Positions 45,579 through 54,816 of a stretch of DNA of 64,000 nt are shown piece after piece. Position 1 is the first letter of the stretch. Each line of letters begins with the position of its first letter. Both the position numbers and the translations under genes were made by a program. Under the pieces are notes generated by a model. That model did no database searches, was not told the origin of the DNA, and worked only from the letters and a program-made list of their open reading frames with translations. The DNA is from Chenopodium formosanum (taxonomy: Eukaryota > Streptophyta > Magnoliopsida > Caryophyllales > Amaranthaceae): the NCBI GenBank assembly GCA_024500155.1, contig CM044867.1, positions 15,042,632 to 15,106,631 on the forward strand, read 5' to 3'.

Positions 45579-45619
45579 AAGCATTGAGGACAATGCTTTG
45601 TTCAAGCTTGGGGGGAATT
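45579..45619 (+). promoter_or_regulatory. Internal hairpin plus polypurine-tract module
   Basis: AAGCATTG (45579-45586), loop AGGA, CAATGCTT (45591-45598), then AAGCTTGGGGGGAATT (45604-45619). It equals 31197-31237 in stem and loop and lies 861 bp before the terminal tract. Confidence 0.75.
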
Positions 45620-46316
45620 TTGTGTGTTTGTGTTGAATAAGCTTTGGGGAATGGCATTAGTGGTATTTTTGCTTGATATCTAGTGAATTCTTGAGTTATT
45701 TTTGAGTGTCGGCCGCACTTTTTGCTTCACTTAGGAAATTTCACCAAATTTTAAATTTTTACCTCGCCTTAACCCTTAGCCTTACGTTACAACCAATAAA
45801 AAGACCCTTAGACTCTAGTGGGTTAGGTCAAAAGAACGGTGGAGGGAGATAGACCTCAAACCTATGGAAAGAGTATGCATAGTTGAGACGTCGGGATTAC
45901 CTTCTCAAAGTTTTTCATTTCTTTATCTTTTTCCGGTTCCTTCGTGGAATCTTGAGAAGCTAGCTTAAGGGTTGATTTGAAGCCAGTAGAGAGAACGTGG
46001 CCCGATTGGTTGGGGCTAGGGTGGATTGAGTCATAAGTAGTTCTCTATGCTTAGCATGTGTTATGTTTCAATCAACCATTGACATCTTGGAACGTGCATA
46101 CATTTGTCCATTTAGAAAGGTTTGCATTCATTAGTACTTGTCCTTATCTCTTGTCCGTATATGAGCTTGTGTTTTGCTTTTTCTTTTCGTGTTTCTTTTT
46201 CTTTACCTTTGGTTTTTGTTGCCTTGCCTTGGTTTTTGTCAAGAGTTGTGGGTTAAGCTCTTGGGAAACCCTCACGAGACCTCACTCGTCCTCATAGGCG
46301 ACTTTGGGGTTTTAAG
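45620..46316 (+). other. 3' noncoding region of non-autonomous element, second part
   Basis: It contains CCGGTTCCTTCG(T/C)GGAATC (about 45930) and other short words shared with 31240-31935. No ORF of interest. Confidence 0.6.
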
Positions 46317-46361
46317 GGCTTGTTGTAGCTAAAAACAACCGTGATTCCTACGACAGTGAGT
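46317..46361 (+). other. 45-bp noncoding block identical to 31936-31980
   Basis: It matches at 45 of 45 bases in an otherwise diverged region, about 105 bp before the polypurine tract. Confidence 0.85.
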
Positions 46362-46439
46362 TAGTGTACATTCTTTCTCCTTGTTTCTATTTTGTTTCTT
46401 TTGCTTTCAATAATTTCCTCTTGTTCTCTTTTGCTCTAG

Positions 46440-46503
46440 CTTTGCTCGAGGACGAGCAAAGGTTTAGCTTGGGGGAATTTGATGAGTGACATTTATGTCA
46501 CTC
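46440..46503 (+). promoter_or_regulatory. 3' polypurine tract flanked by two hairpins
   Basis: CTTTGCTCG (46440-46448), loop AGGA, CGAGCAAAG (46453-46461). The tract AGCTTGGGGGAATT (46466-46479) abuts the LTR at 46480, whose start folds as GAGTGACAT-TT-ATGTCACTC (46484-46503). Relative to 32047-32111 both stems carry compensatory changes. Confidence 0.8.
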
Positions 46504-48027
46504 CTAGGATAGTGTTTATGCCTTGTTTTAGCTTGTCTTAGGGTGTTTTGTAGTTGTTTTGTTCAAATAATGCGTGCATACATGTCTCGATGTGATTTTA
46601 ATGAAATCGCGTATATTGTTGTATGCTTGCCTTCATTGTGTGTTTGCACCGTTCCCTATACCTTATTGCTTCCCTTGGTGTTTGTGCTTAGGTATTTGAA
46701 GTCTTGGATTGCAAAGAAGAAGCCAAGGAAGCATGAGAGAAGAATCGAAGAAAGCAAGGTGCAAGGGCGCAAATAATGTGCGGGCGCGCAGCCCTGTGAG
46801 AACCCGCGCAAAATTAGCGAAATTGCAGAATCGAGGCAGAAAGTTTTGCGCGGCCTGTGCGCGACATGTGCGCGGGCGCACACCCACACCGTGCGGGCGC
46901 GCACACCTAAGCACTAGCCGCGCAACCCACAAATGCGCGGGCGCGCAGCTACTTTGCGCGGGCGCGCAGGCTGCTGCGAGGGAGCGCAGGCCGCTGCGAG
47001 GGCGCACAGACCGCTGCGAGGGCGCACGCGCGGGCGCACAGCGGGTCCTGTTCAGCGTTTTTGCGCGATTCTTTATATATTGCGGGGCTTGTTTTGTAAA
47101 AGGAGAACTTCATTCTTTTAGATTTTTTTCCCTAGTTTTAGGAGAGCTTCTCTCTCTAGGTTTAGCTTAGGATTAGAGTAGTTTAGAGAGAGAAAGTGAG
47201 GGTTTCACCATTGTTGAGCTTGGATTTTGAAGAAGAAGATTGATCATCTTGTTTGTAGACTTTCATCTTCAATCAATGAGAATCTCTAACTCTCTCTCCT
47301 CTATTTTTATTGTTTTATTTTGATTATTGTTTTTGTTGTTGGTATTGCTTGTTAATCATGTTGATTCTTGATTATTTGTTGATTAATCTTGTTGTTATCA
47401 TGATTAGTGAGTAATTTCCCCATTAAGGGGATGGTTGTGGTGTAGTTGGATCTTGAGAATGTTCTAGGTTTAGAGTTGATTTATTTGTGATTAAAGTCTT
47501 TATATGCTTGATATTCTTTAATCTACTTGCAAAATGCATGTTGTTAGTTGATTAAAGGTGAATCTTTGCTAACAAGGAACGGAAGTTGACTTAGCTAAGG
47601 TTCATTGTTATCGATTGTTATTTAATAGTACCTCCTAGTATATGGTTCTAATGTAGAAACATAGAGGCTATGTTAGGAGAAGCCAATTGACCCCGGAAGG
47701 CGGCTAGATTGGACCCTTTATTTCGATATTTGAGCATGTTTAGTTCATAATTAATTCAACTTCTATGCTTTTGTTTATGTTCAAGTGAATGCTATACCTA
47801 AACCATTTCCCTTAATGTTTTATTTCTTGTTTTAGCATTTTTAGACTTTAGTTTATTTATCTCCTATTCCGGACTAGCTTAATTGTCGATAACATTTGGT
47901 GGTGTTTAACCGTTCTCTGTGGTTCGACCCCTATGCTTGCCTTATACTCGTATTAGGTTTGTTTAGGTTGTATAAATTGTATTTGATCTAGGGATAGTTG
48001 TTTGACGACGCGATTATTCCCTTGTCA
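46480..48027 (+). mobile_element. 3' LTR of non-autonomous element
   Basis: It is 1548 bp with a GC block at about 46760-47050 and a TATATAT box at 47074. It ends TTGTCA at 48027. It differs strongly from the 5' LTR over its first two thirds. Confidence 0.88.
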
Positions 48028-48831
48028 GACCCACTCTTAATGAGTGTAAGGCCGTCATCATCCCTGCCCTCATGCTTGTTAAGTACGAGAGGGATGATGG
48101 CACAGTCGGTTCCCTTAACGGGGACCAAAAGACAGCTCGGGAGTGCTACCTCTCGGATGTCAAGCCCGCGGCCGCAGCATCCGTCCGGGGTAAACAAACA
48201 ATCGACCTTGATGATGACAAGGAAGACCAATCGGCCCCACCAGTTGAGAAAAAGAGAAGAATTGATCAACAGGTGGTGGTCAAAAAAGAGAAAAAATAGC
48301 AATCACTGACCGGGGAACGGTCGGATGATCTACGTCCCCAGCCGACTGGTGAGCACATTGATATCCCTCTGGACGACACTCGCCCAGAGCGGACTGTTAA
48401 GGTGGGGACGGTTGCGTTTGCTAAGCTGGGTGACAGTCTGCACCAGCTTCTGAAGGAATTCAAAGTCATCTTTGCCTTTGAAGTGGAAGAGATGCCTGGC
48501 ATAAGTCCAGATCTCGCTGTTCACAAACTCGCCGTTGATCCTAAAAAGAAGCCCATTCGGCAAAAGAAAAGAAATCACGGTGAAGAAAGAAGTCAGGCGG
48601 CAGCAGCTGAAGTTAAAAAGCTGCTGGACGCCAAGTTCATTCGGCCATGTAACTTTCCTGACTGGGTAGCTACAGTTGTGTTAGTAAAAAAGCCGAATGG
48701 AACTTGGCGGATGTGTGTTGACTACACCGACCTGAACAAGGCATGTCCGAAGGACAGATATCCATTGCCTAAGATCGACAGCCTGGTTGATTCCACAGCC
48801 GGTCATGCCTTGATGAGTTTTATGGACGCCT
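48028..48831 (+). pseudogene. Tat-type RT, N-terminal part
   Basis: This continues protease (RPTLNECKAVIIPALMLVKYERDDG) through a lysine-rich connector with a stop at 48298. RT follows: KLLDAKFIRPCNFPDWVATVVLVKKPNGTWRMCVDYTDLNKACPKDRYPLP (48618-48770). It is interrupted in motif A (SFMDA) at 48831 by copia copy 2 and resumes at 58856 as YSGFHQIPL. Confidence 0.85.
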
Positions 48832-50117
48832 TGTTGGGGTTTGGTGAGTCCGACTCACCGCGGAAATAAACCCAAAACCAAGAACGCACTCGCAATAAAT
48901 AAAACCATGAACATAATTAAATTAATCACAAGATTAAGTTAAGCTAATTACCTTTGACGCGTGCTTCGCTCCTAATGAGCTCTTACTTGAAAGCTTCAAG
49001 TCCCGCTCGCACGGAGACCTCCAACGAAGTCCACCCGCACCAACAAAACCGACTAGGTCCAATGTCTTGGGGTTAGCAAGACCCGACCAATAAAACCCGA
49101 GTAATAATATTGAGTTCAAAGGTTTTCACTAATTGTGATGCCTTTTTCAACTCTTACTCAAGCATCATTCCCAATGCCCATACATGGGTATTTATAGGAA
49201 ATGATGGGAGTATCATTTGCTCTCCCATCAATGTGGGATACTTTGATTTTTCCATTTTATTTTAAAGCTAAAATAAAATTAATAATCAAGCTAGTAATAA
49301 ATCAACAAGTGGCAAGCTCATGTGAGTGGTTAGGTGAGGACCACTTGGAGAAGGGGGGGACCAAACTTGCTCCCCACTCCCTCTCCCATATTCGGCCAAC
49401 ACACTCAACACACACACATGCACCTCAAGCCACATGGCACCCACCCTTGGGCACCAAGGCACCCAAGGTGGGCTGCCATGTGGTGCTTGTCCACGGCAGC
49501 CACGCACAGCAGGCCCAGCAAGCATGCGGGCTGCTGCTGCTGCTGGCCAGCATGCCCCGCATGCTTGTGCGGGCTTGCTGCTGGCCTTGTGCCTCGGCTA
49601 GCAGTTGCGGGCTGGCGCGCCTAGCATGCTAGCATGGGTGTGCTAGCACGCACCAGCCAGCCTAGGCTCGGCTTGGTGCGCATGCTAGCCACCATGCTAG
49701 GCCATATGCCCTTAGCACTCGGTTTGCTAGGGCATTCCGATGCTAGGGGTATTTTGGTCTTTTGTTGATTTATTACTATTTCTCGTCTCGTCTTTCACTA
49801 TTTTTCGACTCGACTTCCGACGCTCGGTTTCGACGCTCCAAGCTCGAATTTCCGACGTCTACATAAATATTACTCGGTTGACTCATTAATTCCTTTCGGA
49901 TTAATTCGTCGATTCGGTTTGTTGAATGCTTGGGTGTGACCCGAAGGGTTCAGTCAAGATTAAGCTGTAACATTAATTATCCATTAATATTACTGATCGG
50001 AAGCGGCCTCCACCCAGGCATTCCGATCACTTGACCTTACTGAATATATTAGCTTTCTAATAATTCTGAACCCGCTAACGGAATAGTACACTTGTTCGAA
50101 GGACACCATTCCTTTCA
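48832..50117 (-). mobile_element. 3' LTR of copia copy 2
   Basis: It is 1286 bp. A 32-bp deletion near 49603, between two GCTAGCA words, distinguishes it from the other LTR. Confidence 0.95.
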
Positions 50118-50145
50118 ATCTCCCACTTGTCCTTCCGGACAAGTG
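50118..50145 (-). promoter_or_regulatory. Polypurine-tract hairpin of copia copy 2
   Basis: The same structure as 23003-23030: a 9-bp stem (50124-50132 with 50137-50145) and a 4-base loop, overlapping the tract next to the LTR. Confidence 0.85.
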
Positions 50146-51000
50146 CTCATTTTGTGTACAGCCCTTTCCTATGTCGCTTAATGTCTCTTCATGAACTATA
50201 AGGTAAGATTTATCTTGTCATCCTTATTACGTCCAAAAGTGTTTCCCGATTCCGAGTCCGACTGTCAATAAACAGATGATTTCTAAAATCCATCCGAGCA
50301 CGGCCATGCATTTTACAGTCTCGCTCTACGAGAGGCCTTGTATACAACAAAGACATCTTCCCTATTTTACTAGGGGGGCATTCCCAGTCTTGTACTGTAG
50401 CTCCTCCTACTGAGAGGACCTAGCCGCCCGAGTGTTGCCGTTATAATCCCCTATTACGGCAGACGTTTGACAACATCAAAGCGAACTAGTACTCAAACAA
50501 GAGAACTCCCACTACTCATGGTCGAGGAAATAGGTTCCGATAGCCATAATGAGAAGTATACTTATGACAAAAATTTAAAATTTCTTAAAGTATTCTCATA
50601 GGTCGATCCAGTATGGTTCTAAACCAATACCTGTGCAAATGATTTATGACAATCATGTCCTCGTAGCACATGAAACGGTGCTATAAATCAGACTACACAC
50701 TAATCTCAAATGGTCATTAATCGTCCATCGTTTAAATGACCTTGATTAGGGATAATTTTCGATTATAATATTTAATGTTCACTTAATAGGTGTTTCCTTA
50801 CCAAGACTGGTCTTGATACCCTATTTTGAATATTCTCAGAATCGAATGGACTCATTATTTAATCCTAAACCACAATTAAATAGCATAATGGAGTAATAAA
50901 ATGTTGCATGAAATTTTATATCACTCCCAAACATGAATGGTTTTCTTTAGTGTCTTACATTAACTTTTCTCAAAATTAACTGAAACACTAAATAAGGAAA
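50146..51000 (-). other. 3' untranslated region of copia copy 2
   Basis: Equivalent to 22147-23002. Nothing further is seen. Confidence 0.7.
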
Positions 51001-54000
51001 TCAAAGCCAGTCTCCAACATGCTTGATTCCCATTGCCTCAACGTGCTTGTTGTGCTTCACTTGAGGCAAAGGTTTAGTAAGTGGATCGGCTACATTGTCA
51101 TCCGTTCCAACTTTGCAAATTCTGATTTCACCCTCTGATTTCCATTCTCGAATCATGTGAAATCGCCGCTTGACATGTTTGACCTTCTGATGTTCTCTAG
51201 GTTCTCTGGCCTGAGCAATAGCTCCATTGTTGTCACAATAGAGGGCTATTGGACCCTTTATAGAGGGTACAACATCAAGTTCGCCAACGAACTTACGAAT
51301 CCAAACAGCCTCCTTAGCTGCTTCAGCAGCTGCCAAGTATTCGGCTTCAGTTGTAGAATCTGCAGTTGTACTCTACTTTGCGCTCTTCCAACTAAACGCC
51401 CCTCCATTTAGACAGAACACATATCCAGATTGCGATTTGAAATCGTCTCTGTCTGTCTGGAAGCTTGCGTCGGTATAACCTTCCACAACCAAATCCTTTG
51501 TGCCACCATACACCAGGAATTTATCCTTGTTCCTTTTCAGGTACTTAAGGATATTTTTGGCCGCAGTCCAATGCGCCTCTCCTGGGTCCGATTGGTAACG
51601 GCTCGTAGCACTCAAGGCATACGACACATCTGGCCTAGTACATATCATGGCATACATGATAGATCCAATAAGCGAAGCATATGGAATCTGATTCATTCTT
51701 TCCCGCTCATCAGGTGTCTGTGGACACTGCTTCTTGCTTAGGGTTATGCCATGTGACATTGGCAGGTGACCTCTCTTGGCCTCCTCCATGCCAAATCGAG
51801 CAAGTACCTTATCAATATAAGTACTTTGACTCAATCCAATCATCCTTTTCGATCTATCCCTATAGATCTTGATGCCTAGTATGTACTGAGCCTCTCCCAA
51901 GTCTTTCATTGAGAAGCACTTTCCAAGCCAGGCCTTTACAGACTCTAACAACGGAATGCTGTTTCCAATGAGCAATATGTCATCGACATATAAGACTAGG
52001 AAGGCGATGTTACTCCCACTGACCTTCTTGTAAACACAAGATTCATCTGGATTCTTGATAAAACCAAACTTACTGATGGCTTCATCGAAACGCAGATTCC
52101 AACTTCTGCTTGCTTGCTTTAATCCATAAATGGACTTCTTAAGCTTACATACTTTCCCAGCATTGTTTTGGTCGACAAAACCTTCAGGCTGTGTCATATA
52201 CACAGTTTCTTCCAAATAACCATTAAGGAAGGCGGTTTTAACGTCCATCTGCCATATTTCATAGTCGTAATATGCAGCAATTGCTAGGAGGATCCGAACG
52301 GATTTAAGCATTGCAACTGGTGAAAAGGTTTCATCGTAATCAATACCATGAACTTGTCTGTAACCTTTTGCCACCAATCTAGCTTTGTAAATGAATACAT
52401 TTCCATCTTTGTCGGTTTTCAACTTGAAAATCCACTTACATCCGATCGGTATATAACCTTCGGGTAAGTCAACCAAGTCCCAGACTTGATTTTCAAACAT
52501 GGAATCCATTTCAGATCTCATGGCCTCTTGCCATTTAGCAGAGTCGGTGCTTGCCATCGCTTGCTTGTAGGTTGCCGGTTCATCTCCATCCATAATCAGG
52601 ATGTCCTGATTCTCGGTTAATACTAAACCAAGATATCTATCAGGTTGAGATCTCGGCCTCAGAGACCTACGTAGGGTAATGGATTGAGCATTTGCATTGT
52701 CGGTTCGACTTTGCACATTTTGACCTTCGTCAACAGATGCTGTTTGAGCACTTTGACTGTCATTATGATTTTGTTGCTCATCCTCACGAACTTCGTCGAG
52801 TTCGATTTTCCTCCCACTTGTCATTTTGGAAAGGTGCTCCTTCTCCAAAAAGACACCATCGCGAGCAACAAACACTTTGTTCTCCGATTTGTTGTAGAAG
52901 TAATACCCTTTGGTTTCTTTTGGGTAGCCCACAAAGTAAACCTTGTCAGATTTGGGATGAAGTTTGTCAGAGATCAATTTCTTGACATATGCTTCGCATC
53001 CCCATATCTTTAGAAAAGATAACCTAGGAGGTTTCTTCGTCCATAATTCATATGGAGTCTTTTCTACAGCTTTTGATGGAGCACGGTTCAGTGTTAGTGC
53101 CGCAGTTAGGAGTGCGTGTCCCCAGAAAGAGATAGGAAGATCACTAAGACCCTTTGTTGATCATACCATGTCTAACAAGGTCCGATTTCTCCTTTCGGAT
53201 ACTCCGTTCCATTGTGGAGTTCCTGGAGGTGTCAATTCTGAAAGTATACCTTTTTCTTTCAGATGGTCATCGAATTCTTGGCTCAAGTATTCACCACCTC
53301 GATCCGATCGAAGGGCTTTGATTTTCTTGCCAAGTTGATTTTCAACTTCACTCTGAAATTCTTTGAACTTTTCAAATGATTCAGATTTGTGCGACATGAG
53401 GTAGACATAGCCATATCTACTATAGTCGTCTGTGAAAGTAATGAAATATCGATGTCCATTTCTTGTGGTTGAGCTCATTGGTCCACATACATCGGTATGT
53501 ATAAGACCCAATAAGTCACTTGCCCTTTCTCCCAACTTGGAGAATGGCTGTTTAATCATCTTGCCTAATAAACATCCTTCGCAATTCTCAAACGATTCTA
53601 AATCGAAAGAGTCAAGAACACCTTCTTGTAGAAGTTTCTTGATGCGTTTGATGTTAATGTGGCCAAGACGACAATGCCACAAGTAAGTCTGATTTGACTC
53701 CATGGTCTTAGCTCTTTTGGTAATGTTGGGAACATAATAAACATAATCGAGTTCCAAAACTAGCCCGGTGGGCAAAGACAAACTGAGAGTTCCTACGGAT
53801 ACGGCACCAATTCTGGCTCCATTGCCGACCCGGAGTTCAATCTCTCCCTTCTCTAGCCTTCTAGCGTTCCTTAGTCCCTGAGAATTGGAACAAAGGTGTG
53901 AGCCACATCCGGTATCTAATACCCATGATGTTAAGCTAGTGAAGTTAAAGTCTATAACGAATATACCTGATTCAGAAGCAACGGTTCCGTTCTTCTTATC

Positions 54001-54816
54001 CTCCTTGAACTTGAGGCAATCTCTCTTCCAATGTCCCTTCTTCTTACAGTAGAAACATTCGGAATCAGATTTAGAAGACGCTACCTTCTTATCCTTGGTA
54101 GCTTTAGACTTAGGCGGAAAAGTTTTCTTCTTACCTTTCCCCTTAAAGCCTTTCTTCTTCTTGCCCGAAAATTTGAACGGCTTGCCCTTTTTAATCATGA
54201 GCATGTCATGCTTTCCCTCATCCTTGAGCGTTTGCTCAGCTTGCTTCAACATACCATGAAGCTCGGTGAGGGTTTTCTCCATGCTGTGCATATTATAGTT
54301 CATCTTGAACTGATCATAGCCTTTGTGCAGCGAGTGGAGAATGATGTCAATTGCCATCTCGGTTGAATACCCCGCATCAAGCCTTCCCATGTTTTCAAAC
54401 AATCCAATCATTTTGAGTACATGTGGGCTGACTGGCTCTCCTTTCTTGAGCTTGCTCTCAAGGATCTGCCTGTGGGTTTCAAACCTTTCAGTTCGGGCCT
54501 GCTCTTGGAACATATTCTGCAATTCAGAAATGATCTCAAAAGCCGTCTCCTTTTCAAAAAATGTCTTTTGAAGCTCAGGAGACATTGTGGCCAGCATAAT
54601 ACATTTGACATCTCGATTGGCACTTTGCCATCGATTTAGGGCAGCTTGAGTCACCTCCTCATTGGGAGTCTCGGGCATTTCCTCATCAAGGACATATTCC
54701 TTTTGCTCTTGCATGAGAACAATTCGCAAATTCCTTTGCCAATCAAGAAAATTTGGCCCACTCAATTTCTCCTTGTCGAGAATTGAGCGTAAGTTGTTCG
54801 AGTTATTTGAAGACAT
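51001..54816 (-). pseudogene. Copia gag-pol polyprotein, copy 2
   Basis: The domain content is that of copy 1: gag with an intact CFYCKKKGHWKRDC knuckle, protease LDTGCGSH, integrase, RT with YVDD and RNase H. Three lesions are visible by comparison: TGA at 53163-53161 where copy 1 has CGA (integrase), TAG at 51375-51373 where copy 1 has CAG (RNase H), and a 171-bp in-frame deletion at about 53715-53722. The deletion removes 57 residues before the integrase finger, between two copies of TACCAAAA. The integrase segment that copy 1 lost to filler DNA is intact here. Confidence 0.93.

Larger units (their letters stand above)
40869..48027 (+). mobile_element. Non-autonomous Athila-like LTR retrotransposon
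   Basis: It is bounded by GACCC at 40864-40868 and 48028-48032, and the Tat protease frame is contiguous once it is removed, so this is one real insertion. It has LTRs of 1562 and 1548 bp, a tRNA-Asp primer site, one 587-codon ORF, a 2.1 kb 3' noncoding region and a polypurine tract; no protease, RT or integrase. Noncoding similarity to the Athila-like element at 9184-33710 identifies the likely type of helper. The LTRs are unusually different from each other: good in the last 110 bp, barely alignable near the start. Confidence 0.88.
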
